DNA of 45,073 bases from Parasitella parasitica (lineage: Eukaryota > Mucoromycota > Mucoromycetes > Mucorales > Mucoraceae). Positions 29,417-41,931 of the stretch are shown here, piece after piece (position 1 is the first letter of the stretch; every line of letters begins with the position of its first letter). The notes under the pieces are model-generated. The model was given only the letters and a program-made list of their open reading frames with translations. It made no database searches and was not told where the DNA came from. The position numbers were made by a program, and so were the translations under genes. The stretch lies in assembly GCA_025201805.1 (NCBI GenBank), contig MU619295.1, forward strand, positions 1-45,073, read 5' to 3'.

Positions 29417-32400
29417 TTTGTAAATGAAGGAGACGAAAACAATACAAAAAGCCCTTTTTTCTTAAAAAAAAAACAGATATCTCTATTGCTGAATTTCCCA
29501 GGAGTTGTGCAACTGTGTGTAATAGGGCTGAATTGCAGTTACTGTATAACAGACATTGTCAAGTTTTGAATGAGCCATGCCCTGCAGACTTTGGACAGTT
29601 TTCATCTTGTATTGTACCTTTGGGAGGTGGCTTTTCTTACAAGCCCAATTGTTTATACGTAGATACAAAATGTGCATATTATTTGTCTGAAGAACCGCCT
29701 AAACCTTTTTTTTTTTTGTGTGTGAAAATCGATTGTGTAAACGTTTAGTCAGTGAGTGCATTATATCTCTTTTCGACTCTCTGAAGATGAACTTTATACC
29801 GTGATAAAAAAAGACTTAAAGTGCATCTCTCATGTCGTACACAAATGCTTTTAAATAGGCTGTACAAACATATATAATGAAATGCCATTTTTATCAAGTT
29901 TCGAAGCTTTCAGTTAATCAGTATAATGGAAAACATGGGCTGTAAAAATCCTTGGCTGTAAAATCTTTTGGCTATTTTGGGAAATTAAACAAAGAAATGC
30001 ATTTGAGGGCACTCTAGTCAGTCTCCCGCCACAATGAAGAATCAAGACTAACAAACGGAAGAGGCGGGACCTTGAACCAGTGACATCAAACAACTCGCTT
30101 TTATCTGTTGTTGATCCTGTCGTCAGAGTTCAAAGACATCAAGTGTCTCTGTTCAAAGAATGCTGGATAGTTTCTTTCAATTCATGCGAGACACTGTCAA
30201 AATCTGGTACGATATGAATATAAAAGTGTAAAAATTGTCTGGGCTTTCCTTGTAACCCTCGATGAAAACAGCTGATAACTTGATGAAATATTTTTGTTTT
30301 TAAACAATCAAAATTGCAGTTTTTCAATAGCAATAGAAGCATCGTGCAGCTGCAGCAAACATGCCACGTATCATTTTTTCAAAAACATGAAGAATCTATT
30401 CTTTGAATACTTTAAAGCTTACATATTCATGCTGTAAAGAGAATGTCAAGATATAATAGTTTTTATGTAGGGACAATCCAGTTTTCCTAATATTATCTGT
30501 AGGCATGGAAAAATATAGTCTACAGGTATACAATATATGCGTTTATAAGTGCATATTTAATTTCTATGGCACAATATTGGGTTCAATTGTTATATAAGCT
30601 TTAGAAAATACTTCAGGAAAAGAATGTATATGTCGAGCATTGTTTCAGGCGCCATGATCACACATAAGAGCGTTGGTATATACAGCAGCCAAAACAACTT
30701 TTACCTTCTCAATAACAATTTCAACTATTGCCGAGTTCAATAAAAAATGATGTGATTTAAAAATTATTCAATTTACATTTATGCATGTCCTCTTTTTCAT
30801 GTAAAGCATCACGCCGTCCACAAAAACGACGGTTGATTCGATCCAAGTGTGCTTTCAATTGATTGTTTGCTCTCTCAGATCATCAAAAATCAGTGATTTC
30901 AGTATCGAATTCGATCATTTTTAATTTTTTTGGCGTCGCCAAGCGGCCCTCCTATAGAAAATAACGCCCAATAATTTATTTCAAGTATATTAGTTGACAG
31001 TAAATACTAAGGTCACCACACGGATCACTTGATTGTAAAGCAAACGTGCACATACAGAATTCACAAAGAACGAGTAGATTTAGCATGCATAAAATAACAG
31101 GATTGAGCCTTTATTATTGTCCAGTTGGGCTGAGGTACATTAATGTGTTATTAACTAGTAATTGAGGAGCATATCTATGTTTAAACATTGGCGTATAGCG
31201 ATGCTGGTTGTATCAGAAGATCAACAAAGAAAGAACTGTTTGCATTGGTATTTACATGAAATGCAGCAGGTATACAAGTTTTTTTATTTTTCGTTCTGCA
31301 GGTGACCCCAAACACTGATATTCTATTCACTTCTGCTTTGCTGCAGGGAAATCAGCGTATTCGCGCACGTCCAAACATTCGGATCAATGACCCAAGAAGG
31401 AAAGTTTTCTTTACATGTACTTCTCGTTTTGCGCATCTGTTATTTTTCACAGGGGAAAAATTGTCCAGGGCAATGTTTTTTTTTCATGCATTATGAAAAA
31501 ATACACATGGCAGCATTTCTTTATTCTTTTTGCTCGCTGTTAGTATTAATATAGATAAAACGGTATTTTTTTTTTGTTTATATCTGTTATTTGTTTACAC
31601 TTAGTATAATTTTTACTTTTCACTTTCTGTGTAACAAACATGATTCTTTTTGTACATATCAACTTGTGAAACTACGTTGTCACACTGGGAAACGCAAATT
31701 TAATGCTAATGATCAATGTAAATGCCAATTGATTATGACGACATGGACAAACGAGGCGAGTTGATTTCATAAAAGAAAACACATGTATGAGCTGAATCAA
31801 GACCTTGAGTAAACGAATCTGCAATATAAGCAAGGGGGGATAGAGTATAAAGAAAAAACATATCATTGTCATTTGCAAATCAATGTAATATACGATTACA
31901 ACAACAATGGAACTGAAAACGAAAAAGAAAAAAAGAAAAAAAAACTAAAACTTTAATAACTGGTGTGAAATGTAACATATGTAGGGCATTTCATTATTGT
32001 TGTTTACAAACAGAAAATGGAAGAGGAAAAACCCTGAAAATACTAAAATGTTGAATCAATAGTTTGTGTTGATAGGAGCAATAGAATTCTACCAAAAGGA
32101 GCATCAAGCTACTTTGGTAAGAGCCAGGTTGGAATAAACGTGCATATCTCACAAACAACTGTTGATTTCAACGGCTGCTTTACTTTTTTTTTTTTTTTTG
32201 ATTAGGCTAGCTATCCCTCTAGCCGAAAAATGATATTTAATTGTAAGATGGGTTTGATTAACTTGTATCACATTTGCTAATAATTGACTGCATACAGAAA
32301 CGGCTATTGGTCTAGAGGGGGAAGGGAGCGTCATCGTATAGAATATAACGTAGAGATGATAAACATTGCATACCCTTAGATGAACGACGAACAAACGGAG

Positions 32401-32964
32401 CTATGATCCCATCAGGAAATAAAAAAAAAAAAAAAAAGAAAAATCCCCCCAAACGGAGCAATCCGAGAAGCGAGATTTTTTTTCTTGTATAACTCGAACC
32501 AGTTTTCACTTGCCAAGATGCGGCTATTATACGCTGGATGAAGCACCTCTTTTCAATAGCGTCGTTCTGCTACTTTATTTTGGTAAGAATCAGCAATTGT
32601 ACCATATGACATTTTGGTGTTGAACATCAAATGAGCCACAATTAGACCCAACCTTTGAGGTTTTCCCTATGTGGCGCTATTGATCGATTACATCTTATGA
32701 ACCATATATGGATTCAGTATATAAAGGAGATGTTTGTATGTTATTTTTCATGAAAAAAGGTTATTTTGAAAAAAAGGAACGTACTTTTTTGCGCTCATTT
32801 AACCTAATTTATTATATATTTCAAACTTGTGTTTATAATCTTACTCTTCTTCTTCTTTTCCCTTTGTCTTCTATACAAAACATCAATTAAACGTTCTTCT
32901 TCTGCTCACCGTCTTCATCATTTTCAAAACGACTCAATTATACGTCAATATCAATCATTTCTCC
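29417..32964. other. Long gene-poor region
   Basis: 3.5 kb, strongly AT-rich with several A and T homopolymers (for example 32184-32200 and 32420-32436). Apart from the transposase-like relic at 30757-30953 I see no gene. The last few hundred bases upstream of 32965 are pyrimidine-rich (32840-32930) and are probably the promoter and 5' UTR of the His-Pro gene. Confidence 0.5.
30757..30953 (-). pseudogene. Transposase-like coding relic
   Basis: One minus-strand frame reads EGRLATPKKLKMIEFDTEIT, DF, two stops, then SERANNQLKAHLDRINRRFC and GRRDALHEKEDMHK before a stop. The ERANNQLKAHLDR...RR pattern resembles the region after the last catalytic residue of MULE/ISXO2-type transposases, where a conserved TNN motif is followed by a basic helix. 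Two adjacent stops and no start indicate decay. Family assignment is tentative. Confidence 0.3.
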
Positions 32965-34311
32965 ATGAGTGATAACAATCACTTGTTACCAAATGAAATT
33001 CAAAATCCACAAGAACTCTATTCTCTATTCAATCAGTCTACAGCAGACTCTCCGTCTACAACGGCATCCCCTATCTCTCCAATGATTACCCTAACACAGC
33101 AGAACCAGAGCTGGCAGTCTTTAAGTCAAGCAATTGATCATCAACAACAGTACAGCCATGACATGAATCAACAACATCCGCATCCACATCCGCATCCGCA
33201 TCCGCATCCACATCCACATCCACATCAGCAGCAGCAGCAATTGCGGGATCAGTACTGGATAAACGCATACCATCAAGGCCCATCATATCCCTCGTTAAAT
33301 CAGCCACAGCAGCAGCAGTTTCAAGACTATTTGACTGGATACTACAATACGCAAATGTCTACTGCTGTACCTGGTTTCTATGCAACACACATGCCAAACG
33401 ATTCATATAACACACCAATGCCAATTGGAGGGGATAGTCAGTTTCAAACATGTAACAGCTCTCCATCTACCATGGCCACACCTTCGCTTAATCAATATCA
33501 AAATGAAGATGATATAAAGAAGATTCAACATCATGACAATGAAACATCTATCTCTGTACCTTCTCCATCTGAAACACCTATACCTTCACCTGTTATGTGT
33601 GGAAAAAGAAAAAGAAGACAGTCGGTTACCAATATAGCTCCACCGAAGCAAAAGAAGAAGCGTCTTCAGAATGACATCAAAGACACATCAAAGAACGAAA
33701 CAGCTATCCACGCTGCGAACAATGAAGGTAATAGTGATAGTGGAACAACATCAAGGAGAGTAGATACCCAATCCAATCCCACTGTCGATCAACTTGAGAA
33801 TGAGCTTGCTTTTCTCAGGGATGAATGTGCGACCATATTGATCATGTTGGATTCGTTAAGAAACGCATTCTTGGCAGATATACCTTCAACAGGAGTATCT
33901 TTATCAACGGTCAAGTCCAATTCTTTATCAGCGACAATCAACTTTATGGTGCAAGATCTTGGAACACTTTCATCTGTCAGTAAGACGACAATTCAACATG
34001 TTGAAAGATATCCATCAACAAGCAGCGTAGATAAACGACGCAAATCGAAAACAGTAGCTCCGAATCCTGAGAGAGAACGTGAAATGAGAATTGCTTATGA
34101 TGATTTAATGCTTCAAGTTCGACAGCTAGAAAAAAAGGTTGAGCGCTTAGAGGGAAAAAGCAAGAATGTGTGTCTAGACGAGTCATCTATAAATAACTCA
34201 AAGAAGCACGAAGATCAAATGGCAAACCTTAACGACGATTTACATGAATTGCAAGAGCATCTTGATGATACTGGGGGTGATGACTCAGGAGAAGAAAGAA
34301 GTCTCGAATAA
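32965..34311 (+). CDS. Gln/His-Pro-rich coiled-coil protein, probably nuclear (448 aa)
   Basis: Single-exon gene. The N-terminal 200 residues are disordered and rich in Gln, Ser, Pro and His, with a (His-Pro)8 run at residues 71-86 followed by poly-Gln. Two basic clusters, GKRKRRQ (213-219) and KQKKKRL (228-234), look like a bipartite nuclear signal. A helix (QLENELAFLRDECATILIML) from about 276 and a strong heptad coiled coil (REMRIAYDDLMLQVRQLEKK) from about 371 follow. The tail is acidic (HLDDTGGDDSGEERSLE). No DNA-binding domain is recognised: the basic clusters are not contiguous with the coiled coil, so it is not a standard bZIP. A transcriptional co-regulator role is inference. Confidence 0.75.
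   Translation: MSDNNHLLPNEIQNPQELYSLFNQSTADSPSTTASPISPMITLTQQNQSWQSLSQAIDHQQQYSHDMNQQHPHPHPHPHPHPHPHPHQQQQQLRDQYWINAYHQGPSYPSLNQPQQQQFQDYLTGYYNTQMSTAVPGFYATHMPNDSYNTPMPIGGDSQFQTCNSSPSTMATPSLNQYQNEDDIKKIQHHDNETSISVPSPSETPIPSPVMCGKRKRRQSVTNIAPPKQKKKRLQNDIKDTSKNETAIHAANNEGNSDSGTTSRRVDTQSNPTVDQLENELAFLRDECATILIMLDSLRNAFLADIPSTGVSLSTVKSNSLSATINFMVQDLGTLSSVSKTTIQHVERYPSTSSVDKRRKSKTVAPNPEREREMRIAYDDLMLQVRQLEKKVERLEGKSKNVCLDESSINNSKKHEDQMANLNDDLHELQEHLDDTGGDDSGEERSLE
33175..33222 (+). repeat. In-frame hexanucleotide repeat coding (His-Pro)8
   Basis: Eight copies of CATCC(G/A) in frame, followed by CAT and a CAG/CAA run. The length is likely to vary between strains by slippage. Confidence 0.9.
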
Positions 34312-35480
34312 TTGCAAGAAAAGGATAAAACATCATGAATAACCTTACTTACGATCTTCTGGAAAAGGTTGTTTTGAACGCTGATCTGTATTCCATTGAA
34401 CATGGAGAATGCTGAATTTCCAAATCTATGATATAACCGTTTCTCGGTTTTTAATTTTGTAATTACCAAGACATCATTATATATTACTTTCATTCGTTTT
34501 ATTCATAACATGCTTTTTTTTTTATATATTTATATGCAATTCTATTTCGTATGAAGCACTATTTTTTTATATAACCAATATGATATTTTTTTTACCCCCA
34601 ACTTCCTCCTTTATTATTACATTAAATAATAATAATAATAACAACATCGGCAATCGTCGCGCGAAATTAACTATATAAAGCTGACCTGCTTCTGATTTTC
34701 CTTATTGCAATATACATTTAGTATGTATGCACATTACGTCAAAAAAAATTACGCAAGTCCATGTAAATCATTTTGAGTTTTGTGCATCATACATTAGATA
34801 CATGATGCACAAATAATCACCAAAACATCTTGAAACTGTATGTACAGCGCAAACTGTTGCGAATATTCAGTATGATACTTGGTGTTTTATAAAGAAAACG
34901 GTGTGTATACCACAGTTACAAATTAAAAAAAGTTGTATAAAAATGCATTGTATTCCACGCATTCAGGAACCATCATAGCAACAAATTGAAATATAAAGTC
35001 AGCTCCATAGCAACCAGGAACCAGGTTTGATGTGGTCCTTGTTGAGTAATCTATGAGTTGCCTAATATCATCCAAAGACAAGCGACGCATGACAAATCTT
35101 TTTCACGGTTAATATTTTAACTTCTCAAAAAAATTAGCCGAGCAAATGAATTGCGGGGAAATGGTTTAGAAAACTTTCTCAAGGTTGCACGTGAAGTAAG
35201 GAAACCGTTCAAGCAGCAACAAGGGACCTTGTTAAACACCGGCAAATTTATAATACTAAATATACGCGTAAAGCAGTGGAAAGAAATACACGGAAAGCTT
35301 CGTAACTTTGTGCACCCCTCATACACATTATTATTTTCATTTCTTGGACGGCTAACGATTTGAACAACTCTTTTTGTTTTTGTTTTATCTACCTACTCCC
35401 ACCCCTCTTTTGCTTCTTTAACAAACACCACCCCCCTCTCTTTACTTTTTTTTTAAATAGAAAAAAAAAGATAAATAATC
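34312..35480. other. Intergenic region upstream of SDH1
   Basis: 1.2 kb. It contains an (AAT)n tract at 34624-34641, a 55-codon minus-strand ORF (separate entry) and, close to SDH1, a pyrimidine-rich stretch (35390-35450) typical of strongly expressed fungal promoters. Plus- and minus-strand ORFs at 35117-35363 overlap each other and show no family character. Confidence 0.45.
34923..35090 (-). CDS. Possible small protein of 55 residues
   Basis: A complete ATG-to-TAA frame: a basic start with SLDDIRQLIDYSTRTTSNL, then VPGCYGADFIFQFVAMMVPE and a short aromatic end. Composition is protein-like rather than AT-noise, but there is no recognised family or promoter. The start (SLDDIRQLID) is reminiscent of helix-turn-helix beginnings of transposases, so it may be a transposon relic. 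Confidence 0.25.
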   Translation of the reverse strand: MRRLSLDDIRQLIDYSTRTTSNLVPGCYGADFIFQFVAMMVPECVEYNAFLYNFF

Positions 35481-37740
35481 ATGTTGAAGTTATTACAGTC
35501 TTCTTCGCCCAAAGCTGTAAGTTGTTGATGGTAGCAAATTGAGAGATTGATACTGTACTAATTTCTCCCAATTTTAGTTGCGTGCTGCCCGTAAGCATTA
35601 CCCCACATTTTAAACATTGTACAAAAAAGCTTGAGCACTAATTCACTTGACTACAAATAGACATTAACGCTACCCGTGGTCTTCATTATGCTAAACCTGC
35701 TATGCAGGTCATGTCTACTAACCCTCTTCGCGCAACTGAAGCTACTGTAAGCTTTTGTTAATGTAAACTAAAAAAGCCTTTTGAAATTCACTTTTTTGCG
35801 TTCATGTAGGGCCCTATTGCTAGCAAATACCCCGTTATCGATCATGAATATGACGCTGTCGTTGTCGGTGCTGGTGGTGCTGGTCTTCGTGCTGCTTTTG
35901 GTCTTGCTGAAGCTGGTTTGAACACTGCATGTATTACTAAATTGTTTCCTACCCGTTCTCACACTGTGGCTGCCCAGGTAAGAAAGAAATTGCCGCACAT
36001 TTGTTTTAGACAATTAACGACTTGAATAGGGTGGTATTAATGCTGCTCTTGGTAATATGACAGAAGACGACTGGAGATGGCATATGTATGATACCGTAAA
36101 GGGTTCTGATTGGCTTGGTGATCAAGATGCCATTCACTACATGTGTCGTGAAGCTCCTCACACTGTCATTGAACTCGAAAATTATGGTGTCCCCTTTTCC
36201 AGAACCCCTGAGGGTAAGATCTACCAACGTGCCTTTGGTGGTCAAAGTTTAAAATTTGGTAAGGGTGGCCAAGCCTATCGTTGCGCCGCTGTTGCTGATC
36301 GTACTGGTCACGCTATTCTCCATACCTTGTATGGTCAATCTCTTCGCCACAACACCAACTATTTCATTGAATACTTTGCCCTTGATTTGATTATGGAAGA
36401 TGGTGAATGTAAGGGTATTCTCGCTTTGAATATGGAAGATGGTACCCTTCATCGTTTCAGATCTCACAAAACTGTTCTTGCCACCGGTGGTTACGGTCGC
36501 GCCTATTTCTCTTGTACCTCTGCTCACACCTGTACTGGTGACGGTAATGCCATGGTTGCCCGTGCTGGCCTTCCTCTTCAAGATCTCGAATTCGTTCAAT
36601 TCCATCCTACCGGTATCTATGGTTCTGGCTGCCTCATCACTGAAGGTTCTCGTGGCGAGGGTGGTTATCTTGTCAACTCGGCTGGTGAACGTTTCATGGA
36701 GCGTTATGCCCCCACTGCCAAGGATTTAGCTTCTCGTGATGTTGTTTCTCGCGCCATGACTATGGAAATTAAGGCTGGACGTGGCGTAGGTCCTGAGAAG
36801 GATCATATTCATCTTCAACTCCATCATTTGCCCCCTGCTGTTCTTCAAGAGCGTTTGCCTGGTATTTCTGAAACTGCCAGTATTTTTGCAGGCGTTGATG
36901 TTACTCGTGAGCCTATCCCCGTGTTGCCCACTGTTCACTACAATATGGGTGGTATCCCCACTCGTTTCACTGGTGAAGTCATCAAAGTTAACGATAAAGG
37001 CGAGGATGAGGTAGTTCCTGGTCTCTATGCCGCTGGTGAGGCTGCCTGTGTCTCTGTCCACGGTGCTAACCGTCTCGGTGCCAATTCTCTTTTGGATATC
37101 GTCGTTTTTGGTCGTGCTGTTGCCCATCATATTGCCGAGACTCTCGAGCCCAATACTCCCTTAAAGCCTTTTGCTGCTGATGCTGGTTCCGAGTCCATTG
37201 CCAACTTGGACAAGCTCAGAAACTCTAGTGGTCCCAAGCGTACTTCAGAGATTCGTCTCAACATGCAAAAGGTCATGCAATCTGATGCGGCCGTTTTCAG
37301 AACTCAAGAGACCCTTGATGAAGGTTAGTTTTTTTTTGTGTGTTTGATTGCATAGATTACTTGAATCTTATTGACAAACTATATGCTCTTTTTTTTCAGG
37401 TGTTGTCAAGATTGATAAAGTTTGGGATTCATTCAAGGATGTCGGTGTCACTGATCGTGGTATGATCTGGAACACTGATTTATGCGAGACTCTTGAACTT
37501 CAAAACTTGTTGACTTGTGCCTCTCAAACCATGCACTCAGCTGCCGTTCGTAAGGAATCCCGTGGTGCTCATGCCCGTGACGATTACCAAGAACGTGATG
37601 ATGTTAACTGGATGAAGCACACACTCTCCTGGCAAGATCAAAAGACCGGTGAAGTCAAGCTTGACTACCGTGCTGTCACTGACACTACCCTCGATGAAGC
37701 TGAATGCAAGGCCGTTCCTCCTTTTGCCCGTGTTTATTAA
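35481..37740 (+). CDS. SDH1: Succinate dehydrogenase flavoprotein subunit
   Basis: Catalytic subunit of mitochondrial complex II, oxidising succinate to fumarate in the TCA cycle and passing electrons to the Fe-S subunit. Exons: 35481-35516, 35578-35590, 35661-35746, 35810-35977, 36030-37323, 37400-37740, giving 645 residues. The N-terminus is a mitochondrial presequence ([16 protein letters not shown] and on). The FAD fold has [13 protein letters not shown], then [10 protein letters not shown] in which His96 is the covalent FAD attachment site. [39 protein letters not shown] and [20 protein letters not shown] are all present. Codons are biased to C- and T-ending forms far more than in neighbouring genes, as expected for high expression. 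Exon 2 is only 13 nt long; skipping it would shift the frame. Confidence 0.97.
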
Positions 37741-39290
37741 TCTATAAATGTTAGAATATATTCCTATTCTCACCGTTTCCCAGCCTTTTCTACCTGTTCT
37801 TCACATTTGACATTTTAATTGTTACTCCATGGTTTTTTTTTACAAAAGAAAAGAATAAAAAAGTAAAAAAAAAAAAGAAATATCCCAAAAAATTTAGACT
37901 GTATTATACCCTTTTTGTTTTTTCCCTCTCCACTGAAGTGTCATGATGGAATAGAAGGATCCTTTAAATGTTTCCTTATACAGTAGTGAAAAGATAAGAT
38001 TTTAATTCTGTCAAATGAGTTACGCAAGACCAACATTACGAGTTACCCTATTCGGGTCTTATTTTTTAGCATATTTGCACAATGCCAAAGCAATATCATG
38101 CATTATCAACTTTTTTTTTAACCTAAATTGAAGAGAGAAAAACAACGGAAATACTCTTCAATAGCTCTTTTAACATTAAATGTTTTTTACCCGAGCTATC
38201 TTGCCTCTAACCTGGCAAAAAAAATCCATTTACGTTTTTCACTGCTTGAATTCAATGTTTTTGTTTGCTTATAACTTGAGATAGAAGCCGTTTCGGTGAA
38301 TAGTTACAAAGCTAAAATTCAATCTTTTAACTTGGATAATGCATATCTATGCTTGGTTGCATAAATAAAAAAGTTAATTTTTTTGATGATTTTGCCTTGC
38401 AACTGATCGAGGGTGAACCTCGTTTTGGACAAAAATTTGTGTATCGCAACGAAAAATCAAGATATTTCAGCAGTTAAATATTTGAAATGTAGCTGATCAG
38501 TGGGGCTATTATCTTAACACGCAATTGTTTTTATTAGAGTTAAAACCCAAGTAATATAAGCAAAAAACCATTTTCCACTCTTTCGCTTTTATCAAAGAAT
38601 ATTGGCAGAAAAATAATTGTTTGAGCTACATCATTAGATGTAGAACTACGCCCTTTATAAAGTTTATTTAATAATACACGAGTATTAACATAATAAAATG
38701 TTGCAGGATTCATGGTTCAAAATATTTTGTTGTCGTTTTGGATAATTCTGGATCAAATAGAACCATCAATGATGTTATGGATTAAAACACCGCTTACAGT
38801 TGCTTTTTTTTAGGGGCGTTAATAGCAGTAAGATGTATGGAAAGATCAGGTTCACCAGACATGTAAGATGACTAGCTATATTATAAAATGCTTTATCTGA
38901 TTATATAATATTAATATGTAGCACGTGATAATGTTATTGTTTTTTCTTTTGTTTCATAAAGGATGATTCTACAAGCATTAGTTATATTAACATGTATATT
39001 TTGTTTTATAGATTTGGATGTAAACTTGGTGCAGAGACAAAAGGTTATCCGAAAATTGACGCGTAAACTACAAATACAAGATATGGTAATTTAGTGGCTT
39101 TTGGGCTGCTGTAATTGGAGTTTCTGGATCTCCTTTTCTTGAGTGCGCATAAAGGTTTTTGTCATGATCTGAAGATCACAGGTTCATTTTGAATTCATCA
39201 GTCAAGCGGCGAACCAACAAAAAACAAACATAAATTCTCACATTTTTATTTTGTTTCCTCTCTTTTTACTCTTACATCTCCCATTAATTT
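37741..39290. other. Intergenic region between SDH1 and the carnitine acyltransferase gene
   Basis: 1.55 kb, AT-rich, with A and T runs just after SDH1 that include AATAAA (37854). No gene or RNA is recognised. Confidence 0.5.
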
Positions 39291-41893
39291 ATGGAAACAT
39301 ACAGAATGACTGTAGAAAAGCTAGTATCTCCTGTAACATCTCCCACGCAAAAAAAATCAAGCCTCTCTGCTGACCCAAGTGGTGGGGAAACATTCAAATT
39401 TCAAGACAAACTACCAAAGTTACCTATTCCTGAGTTGGAAATTACTGCTGCAAAGTACCTTGCTGCTTTGCAACCATTACAAGTAAGTAAAATAATATAT
39501 ATTGTAAAGGGTGAGGTCCTTAACCCGACGAAAACCCATAGACATTGGAAGAACATGCCGAAACTAAATTGGCCGTTGATGAATTCCTACTAAAAGACGG
39601 ACCAGAGCTCCAAGCAAAATTGCAAACATACGCTACGGATAAATCTTCATACATTGAGGAGTTTTGGTAAGTTTGAATTCTATTTCCCCACAAAATAAAC
39701 CTTAAATATATTGTGATACCCCCCATCTTAATCATTTGATTCTTGTATAATAATTACATCGGTATATAGGTATGATTCGTACCTTCAACATACGGACCCG
39801 GTTGTGTTGAACTTGAACCCCTTTTTTTTGCTAGAGGACGATCCTACACCTTTGCGTAATGACCAAATTGTAAGAGCTTCCTCGCTGATTTATTCCACGG
39901 TGATTTTTGTTGAAGCATTGCGTTCCAAGAACCTGCAACCTGACGTGTTTCGTGGTACGCCCCTGTGTATGTCGCAATTTGGGCGATTATTCTCTACTGC
40001 ACGTGTGCCAACAAAAGATGGCTGCTACATCGCCCCAGCTAATGATGGAAGACACATTGTAGTCATGGCACAGTCCCAGGTCTATCATTTCGAAGTATTT
40101 GATGAGCAAGGTCAAATTGCCTTGACTGAAAAAGATATATCGGCTAATTTGCGAGCCATCACGAAGGATGCGTCTTCTACTCCTGCCTCTGACATCTCGA
40201 AAAACGCTATGGGTGTCTTGACTACCGAAAATCGTTTGAATTGGGCCAGATTACGAGAAGAATTGCAGTCTGATAAAACTAATGCCGAGGCTCTTGCAGT
40301 GATTGATAGTGCACTTTTTATTGTTTGCCTTGATCACGTTGAACCTGCTGACATTAACGAATTGAGCACAAATATGCTGTGCGGTACTTATCGCCTTGTC
40401 GACGGAATGCAGGTGGGAACCTGTACTAACAGATGGTACGACAAACTTCAGGTACGAAAACATTTTTATAGCTTTGTGTATATATAAAAAACAAGGATTT
40501 AATTGGCTTATCTATGCGTTCTGTTTTAGATTATTGTTTGCAAAAATGGCAGTGCAGGCATCAATTTTGAGCATACAGGTAAGCTATTTTCGGGTGCTCA
40601 TTGTTACACTAATGATTAAATCGTAACGTTGAATTATACAGGTGTCGATGGTCATACTGTGTTGCGCTACGTATCAGACATTTACACAGATACTATTCTT
40701 CGTTTCGCTAAAACTATCAATAGTCAGACCAAATCAATCTTCCATTCTTATAAAAGAGATGGCCAAAATGGCCGAGGCAACAGTGCATCAATCGACATTA
40801 ATCCACGAAAAATCGAGTGGAATTTAACCGAGCCTCTTGCCTTGGGAATTCGTTTTGCAGAGACTCGTCTCAGTGATTTGATATTACAGAATGAGGTAGC
40901 GGTTCTTGAGTTTAATAAGTACGGTAAATATTTTATCACTGATATGAAGATGAGCCCGGATGCTTTCGTTCAGGTATAATAGCAAAATGATGAAATTCAT
41001 GTAACACCAACCTTTTTCTTGATATAGATGGCCTTCCAGGCTGCTTATTATGGACTCTATGGCAAGAGTGAATGCACCTATGAGCCTGCAATGACAAAGA
41101 CATTCTTGCACGGCCGCACTGAAGCTATTCGAAGCGTATCAGATGCTTCACTCAATTTTGTAAAGGTGTTTTTCTCAAAAACATCAAGTAATCATGAGAA
41201 ATTGCAAGCCCTTCGTCAGAGTCTCAAGTATCACACAAATCTCACTCGAGAATGTTCCAAGGGTTTAGGTCAGGACCGTCATTTGTATGCTTTGGAGTGT
41301 GTATGGGATAGACTCTACAAGGATCAAAAGAAACCTAGGATTTTCACAGATCGTGGCTGGAAGATTTTGAACCATACCGTCATTAGTACGTCCAACTGCG
41401 GCAATCCTGCTCTACGTTTATTTGGTTTTGGACCCATAGTATCTGATGGCTTTGGCATTGGCTATATTATTAAGGAGGATGGAATTGCTGTAAGTATACT
41501 CTGACAACAACACTATTTTTCCTTTTGACTAATTACCCTCTGAAGTTTGTTGCTTCTTCAAAACATAGACAAACTCGAAGATTCTTGGATACACTCAAGA
41601 CTTATCTAGTCGATATCCAAGCACTCTTGTTGAAAGAAAAATATCCTACTGGCATATCTCAACGTCAAAGAGTGTTAGAAATGCAAGAAGCCGAGCTGGA
41701 AAACACCAACGGCTACAGCTACTTTGATAATGGCGATATAGTTAAATTCGCTAGCGACAATAATTGCATCAATCTTGCTGACAATAGTAGCGAATCTGAC
41801 AAATCTAATACCACTGGCTCTCCACCTATAGACGTAACACAGCAACGAAAGAAAGTGGGAAAGCGTCTTGTATTACACGAAACTGATGAATAA
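39291..41893 (+). CDS. Carnitine O-acyltransferase (YAT/acetyltransferase type)
   Basis: Transfers acetyl or short acyl groups between CoA and carnitine, letting acetyl units move between compartments during growth on fatty acids or acetate. Exons: 39291-39482, 39542-39666, 39770-40451, 40530-40578, 40642-40973, 41028-41489, 41546-41893, giving 729 residues. The start of the fold is KLPKLPIPELEITAAKYL. The catalytic motif is INFEHTGVDGHTVLRY with His348. FLHGRTEAIRS is the usual substrate-site block, and the STS motif (residues 580-582) precedes NCGNPALRLFGFGPIVSDGF. There is no mitochondrial presequence and no PTS1 tail, so it is more like cytosolic Yat2 than Cat2. An extra Ser/Asp-rich C-terminal tail of about 70 residues follows the fold. 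AATAAA overlaps its own stop codon. Confidence 0.95.
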
Positions 41894-41931
41894 ATATCCA
41901 TTATATTTTGATAAAATGTAAATGAGAGTGT

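Noticed and set aside
30060-30110. Minus-strand GGTTCAAGGTCC resembling a tRNA B-box
   Set aside because: One base too long for the consensus and no cloverleaf upstream.
35117-35363. Overlapping 69- and 70-codon ORFs on opposite strands upstream of SDH1
   Set aside because: Neither shows family character and they share the same DNA; most likely chance in promoter sequence.
39140-39200. Possible tRNA-Phe-like anticodon arm (GAA between complementary bases) followed by GGTTCA
   Set aside because: The T-arm does not close, no acceptor stem could be drawn, and the A-box is absent.
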